Origin: Lentzea sp. NBRC 105346
GTDB lineage: Bacteria; Actinomycetota; Actinomycetes; Mycobacteriales; Pseudonocardiaceae
Length of the DNA: 64,000 nt
Assembly: GCF_030269605.1 (NCBI RefSeq)
Contig: NZ_BSTQ01000026.1
Coordinates: 23,823-87,822, forward strand
Direction of reading: 5' to 3'
The notes beneath the pieces are model-generated. The model made no database searches, was not told where the DNA came from, and worked only from the letters and a program-made list of their open reading frames with translations. Numbering within the stretch: position 1 is the first letter of the stretch; each line of letters opens with the position of its first letter. Below are positions 40,719-49,280 of this stretch, piece after piece. The position numbers and the translations under genes are program-made.

Positions 40719-41555
40719 GTGGAACAGCTCGGGTTCGACTTCGGCAGCGTCCCCCGCCGTCTGGTGCGGGTGACGCCGGCCAAGCTCGCGACGTGGACGG
40801 ACTGTCCGCGCCGATACCGCATGGCGTACCTGGACCGGCCATCGCCGCCGCGCGGGGGAGCCTGGGCCCACAACACCCTCGGCGCGGTGGTGCACAACGC
40901 GTTGAAGGCCTTGTTCGACCTGCCCGCGGAGAAGCGAACCCCGGAGCAGGCGGCGGCGCTGGTGACGCGGCACTGGAAGAGCGAGGGCTTCCGCGACGTC
41001 GACCAGGCCGCCGAGTACCGGGCGCGGGCGGCGGGCTGGGTGCACGACTACGTGGCCGAGCAGGACACGTCGATCGAGCCGCTCGGCATCGAGCGCTGGG
41101 TGTCGTCGCCGACCGAGAAGATCGTGGCCGAGGGCCGGGTCGACCGCATCGACCTGCGCGACGGCGAACTGGTGATCGTCGACTACAAGACCGGCAAACA
41201 GGTCCTGACCGTCGACGACGCGCGCGGCTCGCAGGCGCTGGCCCTCTACGCGCTGGCGGCGCGGCGCACGTTGCGCAAGCCGTGCCGGCGGGTCGAACTG
41301 CATCACCTGCCCAGCGGCGAGGTGGCGGTGTGGGAGCACACCGAGGAGTCGCTCGCGCGGCACGTCAGCCGGGCCGAGGAGGCCGCGGACGAGATCGACC
41401 TGGCGGCGGAGACGTTGAAGGCCGGTGGCGACCCCGAGATTCTGTTCCCGCCGGTGACCGGGCGGCAGTGCACATGGTGCGACTTCCGGCGCAGCTGTCC
41501 GGAGGGGCAGCAGGCGTCGCCGGCGCTCGACCCGTGGGAGCTGCTGGCGCCGTAG
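40719..41555 (+). CDS. RecB/Cas4-like PD-(D/E)XK nuclease with probable Fe-S cluster
   Basis: 278 residues from GTG 40719. Nuclease residues are D142 (EGRVDRID), D155 and K157 (IVDYKTGK). Four cysteines, C29 (WTDCPRRY), C251, C254 and C260 (CTWCDFRRSC), match the C...CxxCx5C iron-sulfur pattern of AddB and Cas4. It is a stand-alone nuclease without a helicase domain, and no CRISPR locus is nearby. It probably processes DNA ends in repair. Confidence 0.88.
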   Translation: MEQLGFDFGSVPRRLVRVTPAKLATWTDCPRRYRMAYLDRPSPPRGGAWAHNTLGAVVHNALKALFDLPAEKRTPEQAAALVTRHWKSEGFRDVDQAAEYRARAAGWVHDYVAEQDTSIEPLGIERWVSSPTEKIVAEGRVDRIDLRDGELVIVDYKTGKQVLTVDDARGSQALALYALAARRTLRKPCRRVELHHLPSGEVAVWEHTEESLARHVSRAEEAADEIDLAAETLKAGGDPEILFPPVTGRQCTWCDFRRSCPEGQQASPALDPWELLAP

Positions 41556-41579
41556 CCCCGCGAAGGTACGGCTCAGGCC

Positions 41580-41729
41580 GCGAGTCCTCAGTTCGGCACC
41601 GGTGAGTCCTCGGTTCACGCCCGCAGGAGGCGGCTCGGGGACGCGGAAGCGCGGGCTCGCGGGAGCGAGAGTGCAGCTTCGTCAGGGGTTGAAGTGTCGA
41701 TTCGCGGGGGGTTGAGTTGAGGACTCGCG
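41580..41729. repeat. Dispersed repeat copies, direct and inverted
   Basis: GCGAGTCCTCAGTTCGGCAC starts at 41580 and is followed by GGTGAGTCCTCGG. An inverted copy lies at 41711-41729 (GTTGAGTTGAGGACTCGCG). These match the unit found three times at 29025-29256. The 225-bp gap between the nuclease and the next small gene holds nothing else I can name. Confidence 0.65.
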
Positions 41730-41780
41730 TGGAGGTGACCCTCGGGCCCTGGATGCCGCTCGGCCCCTAGACTGGCGGAA

Positions 41781-42086
41781 GTGAAGGCAGCGGCGACGGA
41801 GACCAAGCGGAGAGCGGGTTACGGGTTCCTGCGGGGCGTGAGCGGAGTGCTCGCGGTCGGCATGGTGCTGCTGGCACTGTTCAACATCGGCGTCCAGTTC
41901 TACGCCAACGCGCACGACCTCCCAGGCCCCGGCGCCCTCGCCGTCACGGCGCACATCGTGGCCGCGCTCGTGGTGATCGTGGCCCAGGTGATCGCCGACC
42001 GCTTCAACGACTGGCGCGCGCCGGTCAGCTCGCTGGGGGTGCTCCTCATCAGCGCCGCGACCCTGTGGACGTTCTGGTGGGCGTGA
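41781..42086 (+). CDS. Small three-helix membrane protein
   Basis: 101 residues from GTG 41781. Basic N-terminus, then three hydrophobic helices (about 19-37, 54-72 and 80-100). No motif is recognised. The stop overlaps the start of the Clp-N/UVR gene by 4 bp (GTGA), so the pair is co-translated; the membrane protein may tether or inform the second protein. Confidence 0.7.
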   Translation: MKAAATETKRRAGYGFLRGVSGVLAVGMVLLALFNIGVQFYANAHDLPGPGALAVTAHIVAALVVIVAQVIADRFNDWRAPVSSLGVLLISAATLWTFWWA

Positions 42087-42772
42087 CAGACCCGTCCCGG
42101 CTCGCCTGGGATGCGCGGGATGCGCTCGCCCGCGCGCACTCCATCGCCGGAGGACCCATAGGGCTCAGGCACCTTCTCTTCGGCTTGGTGACAACGTCCA
42201 ACAGCTATGCGCTGCTCGTTGAGTGCGGCGTCGATCTGGCACCGGTTTCAGCCGAGATCGCCGACCTGAAACCGGTGGATCGCCCCGTCCTTCCAAAGGA
42301 TTTCGTGTGCACCGACGAAGCCGCGGAGGCACTACGCCACGCGGCCGCGCACGACGGACCGATCCGGACGTGGGATCTGATTTCCGGGCTCATCCGGCAA
42401 GGGGGCCTGGCCGAACTTGCCGGACTCGCCCCGGAGAGCCCGATGAACGCCAACGACCGGATCTGGGCTCGCATAACGGATCCAACCGCCATCTGGGGCG
42501 GGCGGACGGAACCGGCGAAGGACATCGTGCCCGCCGAGATCCGGGAGTTCACGGCGCGGATTCTCCAGGCGCGGCAGCGCAAGGAGGAGGCGATCGATGC
42601 CGAGGACTTCGGCCTTGCGGGGATGATGCGCGACGTCGAGAAGCGGTTGCTGGCCGAGCGTGCCGAATGCGCACGCGAGTGGATTGCCACGGTCGACGTG
42701 CTCGCGCTGGTCGACGAAGTCGAGCGGCTCAGGGCCGAGGTGGCCGGGCTGCGCTCAGCCGAGGGAGCCTAG
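42083..42772 (+). CDS. Clp N-domain plus UVR-motif protein without AAA+ modules
   Basis: 229 residues from GTG 42083. Residues 5-110 contain two Clp_N-like repeats (AHSIAGGPIGLRHLLFGLVT; CTDEAAEALRHAAAH). Residues 150-195 form a UVR-type helical hairpin (IREFTARILQARQRKEEAID, then AEDFGLAGMMRDVEKRLLAE), as in ClpC, McsA and UvrB. No ATPase domain exists. An adaptor or decoy for ClpC is plausible; this is inference from domain content. Confidence 0.7.
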   Translation: MTDPSRLAWDARDALARAHSIAGGPIGLRHLLFGLVTTSNSYALLVECGVDLAPVSAEIADLKPVDRPVLPKDFVCTDEAAEALRHAAAHDGPIRTWDLISGLIRQGGLAELAGLAPESPMNANDRIWARITDPTAIWGGRTEPAKDIVPAEIREFTARILQARQRKEEAIDAEDFGLAGMMRDVEKRLLAERAECAREWIATVDVLALVDEVERLRAEVAGLRSAEGA

Positions 42773-43404
42773 GCGGAGTGCCGGATCAGGCCGTCGCGCA
42801 ACGCCGTCATCAACGCCTGTGAGCGGTTGGACGCACCGAGCTTCTCGTACAGCCGCGACACATAGGTCTTGGCCGTCGACTGACTGACGTACAACGCCCG
42901 AGCGATCGCGGGGACCGAGACACCGTCGCGCAGCAGCAAGAGCACTTCGCGCTCACGAGGGGAGAGCCCGAGTCGTGACGTGGCCTGATGCCGCCGCGCC
43001 AGCGCGGAGGCCAGGCCGGAGGCGGTGAAGGAGGAGGCGGCGACAGCCGCGTGGCGGATGGCGCCGAGCACCTCCTCGACCGGGGCGGCCTTCGACACGA
43101 ACGCCGAGACGCCGGTCTCCAGGGCCCGGAACAGCACGTCGTCCTCGCCGTGCGACGTGAGCACGACGATGCCCATGGAGGGGTAGCGGTCGCGCAGCTC
43201 GCGGGCCAGGCGCAGGCCGTCGCCGTCCGGGAGGGCGACGTCCACGGTCACGACGTCCGGCGACAAGGACGCGATGACGCGCGGGGCGTCGAGAGCGGAG
43301 CCCGTCTCAGCGACGATCTCGATGTCGGTGCTGCTCGCGGCCAGTTTGCTCAGGCCGTAGCGGGTCAGCGTGTGGCCGTCGACAACGACGATGCGGATCG
43401 TCAT
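42769..43404 (-). CDS. NarL/FixJ-type response regulator
   Basis: 211 residues. Receiver domain with phosphoacceptor D55 (VVTVDVALPDGDG) and K in VSKAAPVEE; the usual DD pair near the start is DG (VVVDGHT), which may weaken phosphorylation. LuxR-type DNA-binding domain: LSPREREVLLLLRDGVSVPA, then IARALYVSQSTAKTYVSRLY. No histidine kinase is nearby. It stands 91 bp behind tadC on the same strand and may control the pilus locus. It overlaps the convergent Clp-N/UVR gene by 4 bp. Confidence 0.85.
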   Translation of the reverse strand: MTIRIVVVDGHTLTRYGLSKLAASSTDIEIVAETGSALDAPRVIASLSPDVVTVDVALPDGDGLRLARELRDRYPSMGIVVLTSHGEDDVLFRALETGVSAFVSKAAPVEEVLGAIRHAAVAASSFTASGLASALARRHQATSRLGLSPREREVLLLLRDGVSVPAIARALYVSQSTAKTYVSRLYEKLGASNRSQALMTALRDGLIRHSA

Positions 43405-43427
43405 GCGGACTCCTTCGTTGAAGGTTC

Positions 43428-43492
43428 ATCCGCATGTCGATCCGCTTGTCGAATCGGTTACACCGATCGGCCTATTAGGGTCTAAAGACCCT
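43428..43492. promoter_or_regulatory. Palindrome and direct repeats before the response regulator
   Basis: Tandem 12-bp repeats ATCCGCATGTCG and ATCCGCTTGTCG occupy 43428-43451. A palindrome AGGGTCT-AA-AGACCCT lies at 43477-43492, 4 bp from the tadC stop. Either could bind the regulator or, for the palindrome, help end the tad transcript. Confidence 0.45.
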
Positions 43493-43495
43493 GAC

Positions 43496-44383
43496 TCACA
43501 GTGACAACAGCACTCGGGCCATCGAGATCGCAGCGGGGCCGATGATGATCACGAACATCGCCGGGAAGATGCACGCGATCAGAGGGAAGAGGATTTTCAC
43601 CGGCACCTTCTGGGCCGTCTCCTCGGCCCGCTGACGGCGCCGGACGCGCATCTCCTTGGCCTGCTCGCGCAGCACCTGGGCAATGGGAACACCGAGGTCA
43701 CCAGCCTGCACCAGGGCCGAGACGAACGACCGGAGCTCGTTGACCGTGGTGCGTTCGGTCAACGACCGCAGCGCCTGGTTCCGGGATTTGCCGATCTGCA
43801 TCTCCTGCAGCACGCGGGCGCATTCCATGGCCAGCGGGCCCGTGGTGTTGCGGGCGACCTGGGCGAGTGCCGCGTCGAAGCCGAGGCCGGCCTCGACACA
43901 CACCGTGAGCATGTCCAGGGCGTCCGGGAGTGCCTTGCGGATCGCCTGCTGGCGTTTCTGGCCGGCGTTGAGCAGCAGCAGGTCGGGCAGGAAGAACCCG
44001 CCCACTGCGCCCACGACCAGACAGATCACCATCGCGCTGACCGAGTGGTAGCCCAGCAGCACGCCGAGGAAAGCGGCGCCCAGCAGCAGGCCGAGGCCCT
44101 TCGACGCCAGGACACGTTCGGCGCTCCAGCCCGCCGGGTTGCCGGCCAGGTCGAGCCGGTACTGCAGTCGCGATGACGCGTCGGCGGGCGAGAGGCGCCC
44201 CGCCATCCCGCCGAGCCACGAAGGGGACCGCTTGGTCTCCGCTTCCACGGCGACCGAACGTGAATACGTGCTCTCGATCATCGCCAGGGAGTTGTCGACG
44301 GCGCTTCCCGCGGGCCGGGCCAGCATCACCACGAAGAGCACGATCGCGATGCCGAGGCAGGCCAGTGCGAGCAAAAGGACCAT
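43496..44383 (-). CDS. tadC: Tad pilus inner-membrane platform protein TadC
   Basis: 295 residues, type II secretion F domain. The conserved cytoplasmic block RKALPDALDMLTVCVEAGLG and the following LAMECARVLQEMQIGKSRNQ identify it, with membrane helices at the start, near 100-130 and at the end. It forms the base on which the Flp pilus is assembled, with TadB. It begins one base after tadB. Confidence 0.88.
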   Translation of the reverse strand: MVLLLALACLGIAIVLFVVMLARPAGSAVDNSLAMIESTYSRSVAVEAETKRSPSWLGGMAGRLSPADASSRLQYRLDLAGNPAGWSAERVLASKGLGLLLGAAFLGVLLGYHSVSAMVICLVVGAVGGFFLPDLLLLNAGQKRQQAIRKALPDALDMLTVCVEAGLGFDAALAQVARNTTGPLAMECARVLQEMQIGKSRNQALRSLTERTTVNELRSFVSALVQAGDLGVPIAQVLREQAKEMRVRRRQRAEETAQKVPVKILFPLIACIFPAMFVIIIGPAAISMARVLLSL

Positions 44384-44384
44384 G

Positions 44385-46001
44385 TCACACCTCCACCTTC
44401 ACGAGCTTGCGCATCCAGAACGCCCCGAGCACGACCAGCAGCGCGGCACCGCCCAGCATCAGCCAGCCGGGCAGGGTGGTGTGCAACGGGCGCATGTAGT
44501 CGGGCCGGGCGAGGAACAGCCACGTACCCAGGCAGAGCGGCAGGGCGATGAGGACGTATGCCGAAAGCCGGCCTTCCGCGCTCAGCGCGCGAATCTGCCT
44601 GCGGGTCTTGGCGCGGTCCCGCATCGTGCCGACGGTGTTGAGCAGGACCTCGGCGAGGTTGCCGCCGACCTGGCGCTGGATGCGGATCGCCATCACGACC
44701 CACGCGAGGTCGCGGCTCTCCATCCGGTGCGCGACCTGGTCGAGTGCGTCCTCCAGTTCGGCGCCGATCCGGGTCGCGGCCAGCGCACGGGAGAACTCGC
44801 CGGCCGCGGGCTGGGCGCCGTCCCGCACGACCCCGTCGATCGACTGCGACAGCGAGAAGCCGGAGCGCAGCGATCCCGCGATGAGCTGCAGAACGTCCGG
44901 CAGCTGCTCGCCGAACGCCGCTCGCCTGCGCGTGGTCTTGGCCGAAACGTACGCGGCCGTGCCGAGCCAGCCCAGCAGCAGTCCGAGCGGGATGCCGAGC
45001 CACGGCACACCGGTCAGCACCGCCAACCCCGCGGCCAGCGCGATCGCCAGGCAGACCCGCAGCAACGTCCACTCCGTCGGCTTGAACCTCATGCCCGCGA
45101 GGTCCAGCTTGGTCGCGATGTCCGACGCCCGGCGTTCGCCGATCAAGCGCCCGGTCACGTCCAAGGCGGTTCGCGCTACCGAGCCCTCTTGTGCCGCTAC
45201 AGGTTCGTGCCCGGTGCGGCGCCCAGGACCGTACTGGCCGATCTGCTGGTCCAGCTTCTCGCCCGGACCGCCGCGCCCGCCGGATCCGAACAGCAGCAAC
45301 GCGACCAGCAGCAACACCAGGAACGTCCCGCCGATCACCAGCGCGGTCTGCCAGGACGTCGACGACGGCTCCACCACGGCGGGTGGCGGCGCGACGGTCG
45401 TGGTGGGTGCCGAGACGGCCGGAGCCGTCGTCGGCACCACGAGAGCAGCGAACGCCGCGGCCAACTGCGGCGCATCGTTAGCGGTTAGCAACCGCCCGCC
45501 GGCCGCGTCGGCGATTCGCTGCAGCGCCGCGTCCTGGTACTGGAAACCCACGACGTCGGCAGGAATTTTGTTGTCCACCAACGACTGCACCGCGGCGTCC
45601 AACGAGGTCTTGCTGACCGTGTCCTCGCCATCCGAGACGATGACCAGCCGCCGTTCGGTGATGCCGTTCAACGCCGACACGGCGAGCGGGACGGCGTCGT
45701 GCAGCGAGGTGTTCCCCTTGGCCTGCACCGAGTTCACCGCCGCGGTGACCTGCCCGCGGTCGGCGGTCGGCGGGACGAGCAGCTGCGGCTTGTCGGAGAA
45801 CGCGACGAACCCGACGAGCACGTCCGGCTGCAGGCCGGCCACGTAGTCCGTGATCGCCTTGCGGGCCAGCACGATCCGGTCCGGGGCCATCGAACCGCTG
45901 GTGTCCAGCAGCACGACGACGCCACGCGTCGGCTCGGCCGCCGAGGCGACGCCGCCCACCATCATCAACGCCAGCACGAAGAGCAGGATCCTTTTGATCA
46001 T
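44385..46001 (-). CDS. tadB: TadB platform protein fused to an N-terminal VWA domain
   Basis: 538 residues, about twice the usual TadB length. Signal peptide (IKRILLFVLALMMVGGVASA), then a von Willebrand A domain (about 25-195) with an intact MIDAS loop DTSGS (33-37) and ERRLVIVSDGEDT. A Thr/Pro linker leads to a membrane helix (about 222-243). The C-terminal half is a T2SSF/TadB domain (LPDVLQLIAGSLRSGFSLSQ, then GGNLAEVLLNTVGTMRDRAK). The VWA part should lie outside the membrane. Confidence 0.88.
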   Translation of the reverse strand: MIKRILLFVLALMMVGGVASAAEPTRGVVVLLDTSGSMAPDRIVLARKAITDYVAGLQPDVLVGFVAFSDKPQLLVPPTADRGQVTAAVNSVQAKGNTSLHDAVPLAVSALNGITERRLVIVSDGEDTVSKTSLDAAVQSLVDNKIPADVVGFQYQDAALQRIADAAGGRLLTANDAPQLAAAFAALVVPTTAPAVSAPTTTVAPPPAVVEPSSTSWQTALVIGGTFLVLLLVALLLFGSGGRGGPGEKLDQQIGQYGPGRRTGHEPVAAQEGSVARTALDVTGRLIGERRASDIATKLDLAGMRFKPTEWTLLRVCLAIALAAGLAVLTGVPWLGIPLGLLLGWLGTAAYVSAKTTRRRAAFGEQLPDVLQLIAGSLRSGFSLSQSIDGVVRDGAQPAAGEFSRALAATRIGAELEDALDQVAHRMESRDLAWVVMAIRIQRQVGGNLAEVLLNTVGTMRDRAKTRRQIRALSAEGRLSAYVLIALPLCLGTWLFLARPDYMRPLHTTLPGWLMLGGAALLVVLGAFWMRKLVKVEV

Positions 46002-47359
46002 CGCTGGAACTCCTCGCCGACGAAGATCCCCGGAGGCAGCGCGACCCCTCGGTCCAGCAGACGTTCCACGAACCGTGGCCGGATTCCCGTGGTGCGCAAG
46101 GCACCCCGGTAGCGGCCGTGCTCGTCCACACCCGCGTGGAAGTCGAAAAGGAACAGGTCCTGCAGCGTGACGACCTCGCCCTCCATGCCCAGCACCTCGG
46201 TGATGTGGGTGATCCGGCGGGTGCCGTCCTTGAGCCTCGTCTGGTGCACGATCAGGTCGATCGCGGACGCCATCTGCTCGCGGATCGCGCGCGTCGGCAG
46301 GTCGACACCGGCCATCAGCACCATGGTCTCCAAGCGCGCCAACGAGTCGCGCGGCGCGTTGCTGTGCACGGTGGTGATGGAGCCGTCGTGGCCGGTGTTC
46401 ATCGCCTGCAGCATGTCGAGTGCGGCGCCGTCACGAACCTCACCGACGATGATCCGGTCCGGCCGCATGCGCAGCGAGTTGCGCACCAGGTCGCGGACCG
46501 CGACCTCACCGCGGCTCTCCACGTTGGGAGGCCGCGCCTCCAGGCGCAGCACGTGGTCCTGGCGCAGCTGCAGTTCGGCCGCGTCCTCGATCGTGACGAT
46601 CCGCTCGTCCGCGGGTACGAACGACGACAGCACGTTCAGGCTCGTCGTCTTGCCGGAGCCGGTGCCGCCGCCGATCAGGATGTTGAGCCGGCCGTGAACG
46701 CAGGCCCGCAGCACGGCGGCCACGGCCGGAGTCATGGTGCCGAACGCGATCAGGTCGTCCACGGTGAACGGATCGGTCGCGAACTTGCGGATCGTCAGCA
46801 CCGAGCCGTCCAGGGCGATCGGCGGCACGACGGCGTTGACGCGGCTGCCGTCGGGCAGGCGCGCGTCGACCATCGGGCTCGCCTCGTCAACACGCCTGCC
46901 GACTTTGGCGACGATCTTGTCGATGGTGCGGCGCAGGTGGCTCTCGTCGGCGAACGCCGCCTCGACCGGCTCGAGCCGGCCGGACCGCTCGACGTAGACC
47001 TGGTCGTGTCCGTTGACCATGATCTCGGAGACGCCGGGGTCGCGCAGGTAGGGCTCGAGCGGGCCGTGGCCGAGGATCTCGTCCGCGACCTCCTGCGCCA
47101 CCCGCGAACGGTCGGCACTCGTCAACGGGGTCTCGTCGCGTTCCAGCACGGTCTGCAGCGTCTGCCGCACCCGCATCTCCAGCTCGCGCTGGTCGAGGTG
47201 CGCGTCGTACAGCTTGGGGCCCAGCGACTCCAGGAGTCCGGAGTGGACACTGCGCTTGAGTGCGGCGAACGGGTCGGCGTGCCGTGCGGTCCTGCGCAGC
47301 ACCGCGGGTGCCTCGGTGGGAGCCGGCCCACGCTGGGCCAGCCGGTCGCTCAGGCTCAC
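45998..47359 (-). CDS. tadA: Tad pilus assembly ATPase TadA/CpaF
   Basis: 453 residues from GTG 47359, which overlaps the tadZ stop by 4 bp (GTGA) and has GGAGG a few bases upstream; GTG 47368 is also open. Secretion ATPase motifs: VNGHDQVYVERSGRLE, Walker A GGGTGSGKTTS, Asp box TIEDAAELQL, Walker B region RIIVGEVRDGAAL and His box TGHDGSITTVHSNAP. It powers Flp pilus polymerisation from the cytoplasm. Confidence 0.92.
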   Translation of the reverse strand: MSLSDRLAQRGPAPTEAPAVLRRTARHADPFAALKRSVHSGLLESLGPKLYDAHLDQRELEMRVRQTLQTVLERDETPLTSADRSRVAQEVADEILGHGPLEPYLRDPGVSEIMVNGHDQVYVERSGRLEPVEAAFADESHLRRTIDKIVAKVGRRVDEASPMVDARLPDGSRVNAVVPPIALDGSVLTIRKFATDPFTVDDLIAFGTMTPAVAAVLRACVHGRLNILIGGGTGSGKTTSLNVLSSFVPADERIVTIEDAAELQLRQDHVLRLEARPPNVESRGEVAVRDLVRNSLRMRPDRIIVGEVRDGAALDMLQAMNTGHDGSITTVHSNAPRDSLARLETMVLMAGVDLPTRAIREQMASAIDLIVHQTRLKDGTRRITHITEVLGMEGEVVTLQDLFLFDFHAGVDEHGRYRGALRTTGIRPRFVERLLDRGVALPPGIFVGEEFQR

Positions 47360-48498
47360 TTGAACCACCTCCGCCGCGCTCCGGCCAGTGCCGGCTCTTC
47401 GGTCACACGCTCACGGGCGAACTTCGCGATCGCCTCACTGACCGGGTGCTTCGGCATGCTGAGGGTGATCGGGTTGCCCTTGTTGACGGAGATCGGCACG
47501 TCCCGGCTGGAGGGCACGTGCGCGCTGATCGGGTTGCGCACCACGCGTTCCACGTCCTCGGCGGTCAGTCCGACCTTCGCGTCCGAGCGGTTCAACACGA
47601 TCGAGCGGATGTCGTGCGAGTACGACAGCAGATCGAGCATGTCGAGGGTGACCCGCAGGTTCTTCAACGCGGGTACGTCCGGCGTGGTCAGCAGCACGTG
47701 GTGGTGGGACACGTCCATCGCGGCCAGCACGTGTTCGCTGAACTGCGACGGCGTGTCGACGACGACGTAGTCGAACATCCTCGGCAGCACCTCGAGCAGC
47801 TCACTCACCAGCGCGGCCGGAATCCGTTCCGCGTCACCGGGTTCCACCGGCGCGAGCAGTGCGCTGAGCCCGGGACGGCACTGCGTGAGCAGCGACGCGG
47901 CGCCCGCGGTGTCGACGTGGCCGATCATGCCGAGCGCGTCGACCATCGTGCGCGCCGGGTCGATCTGCATCGAGATGCCGACGTCGCCGAACGCGAGGTC
48001 CAGGTCGACCAGGCACACGTTGCGCGCGCCACCCGCGGCCAGCACCGCGGCGAGGTTGACCGCCAGGGTCGTCTTGCCGCAGCCGCCCTTGGCGGAGAAG
48101 ACCGTGACGACCTGGCCGTGTTTGCGCGGCCCGACGTCGGACGGCGCGACTCGGTGGGACAGTTCGACGGAGCGCTGGCACGCCTCGGTCAGTGCGGCGA
48201 GGTCCTCGGTCGGCACGACTTCGCGGACGCCCGCCCGCAGCGCCCTGGTGAGCAGTGTGACGTCGACCCGGTGACGGACCAGTACGACGCCGACCGCCGG
48301 CCGGTCGAGCCGCCGTGCCGCGGCGAACGACAGCGCCTCGTCCAGGTCGGCCTGCGGGCCGATGACCACGAGCGTCTCCAGTTGGTCGCTGTCGAGCAAC
48401 CGGGCGGCGCCGGCGAGGTTCTCGGCGACCCGGACGTCGGGTCCGATGCCGAAGGCTAGCTTTCCGGCTTGCGCGGCCGGTTCGCAGAGGATGGCCAT
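47356..48498 (-). CDS. tadZ: TadZ/CpaE-like MinD-family localisation ATPase
   Basis: 380 residues. The N-terminal third is a receiver-like, atypical domain (TLVVIGPQADLDEALSFAAA). The rest is a MinD/ParA-like ATPase with FSAKGGCGKTTLAVNLA, VDLDLAFGDVG and VVVDTPSQFSEHVLAAMDV. TadZ/CpaE proteins place the pilus machine in the cell. It lies 8 bp after the CpaB gene and overlaps tadA. Confidence 0.88.
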   Translation of the reverse strand: MAILCEPAAQAGKLAFGIGPDVRVAENLAGAARLLDSDQLETLVVIGPQADLDEALSFAAARRLDRPAVGVVLVRHRVDVTLLTRALRAGVREVVPTEDLAALTEACQRSVELSHRVAPSDVGPRKHGQVVTVFSAKGGCGKTTLAVNLAAVLAAGGARNVCLVDLDLAFGDVGISMQIDPARTMVDALGMIGHVDTAGAASLLTQCRPGLSALLAPVEPGDAERIPAALVSELLEVLPRMFDYVVVDTPSQFSEHVLAAMDVSHHHVLLTTPDVPALKNLRVTLDMLDLLSYSHDIRSIVLNRSDAKVGLTAEDVERVVRNPISAHVPSSRDVPISVNKGNPITLSMPKHPVSEAIAKFARERVTEEPALAGARRRWFK

Positions 48499-48506
48499 GG
48501 CGCGCC

Positions 48507-49271
48507 TCAGCTTCCGAAGATGGAACGGTTGTCGACACCGTTGCTGGGGTTGACATCGGACTTGCCGCCGAGCAGCGCGAGGTAGAGCGTCCCGGTTTGC
48601 TGACCGTGGATGAGCTTCTCGGCGTCGGCCTGGCTGACGGCGACCGTCACGATCGCCTTGCCGACCTTGTTCTCGGTATTCCCGGTGCTGCCGTTGCCGC
48701 TGTCCTCGACGGTCACCGCGAGCACCTCGACCGCGGTGAGCAGCAGCCGCGTCGCCTGGTTGTACTCGTGCTGCTTGGAGAGACCGTCACCAGCGGGTGT
48801 GATGCCCTTGCCCTCCAGGATCGTGAACGTGTCGAACACGGCGACCTTGGAACCCTTGTGCACCAGGCCACCGGCGCGCTGCCACGCCTCGGTCGGAATC
48901 GTGACGGCGATCTTGCCGTCCGGGATCGCGATGCCATCGGACAGCGATGCGGCCGCGACGAACATCGGCTTGGTCAGCAGCTGACCGGCCGCGACGTCCG
49001 AGGACGTGACGAGGTCGTTGAGCGAGGCGTCCACTTCGGACAGCGCGCCTTCGGGCACCGTGCCGGCCGGCATCTGCTTGGTGTCGACCAGCTTCTGTGC
49101 GTCGGTGGCGGACGTGCCCGCCGGAATGCGTTCCTTCGCGACCAGGACGGTGACGGCCTGCTGTCCCGCGAGTGCGCGGGCGTCGGCGCTGCGGACGTAG
49201 ATGAACACGCCCACGGTGCCCACGAGAGCCAGCACCACGGCGAGGACGACGACGAGTGTTCGGTTCTTCAT
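48507..49271 (-). CDS. cpaB: CpaB/RcpC-type pilus assembly protein with SAF domain
   Basis: 254 residues. One N-terminal membrane helix (LVVVLAVVLALVGTVGVFIY), then an SAF domain (VLVAKERIPAGTSATDAQKL; LTKPMFV) and a C-terminal RcpC-like part (TVAVSQADAEKLIHGQQTGT). It is the expected periplasmic or wall-side component of Tad systems. It sits 9 bp behind tadG. Confidence 0.85.
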   Translation of the reverse strand: MKNRTLVVVLAVVLALVGTVGVFIYVRSADARALAGQQAVTVLVAKERIPAGTSATDAQKLVDTKQMPAGTVPEGALSEVDASLNDLVTSSDVAAGQLLTKPMFVAAASLSDGIAIPDGKIAVTIPTEAWQRAGGLVHKGSKVAVFDTFTILEGKGITPAGDGLSKQHEYNQATRLLLTAVEVLAVTVEDSGNGSTGNTENKVGKAIVTVAVSQADAEKLIHGQQTGTLYLALLGGKSDVNPSNGVDNRSIFGS

Positions 49272-49280
49272 GGTTGCTCC

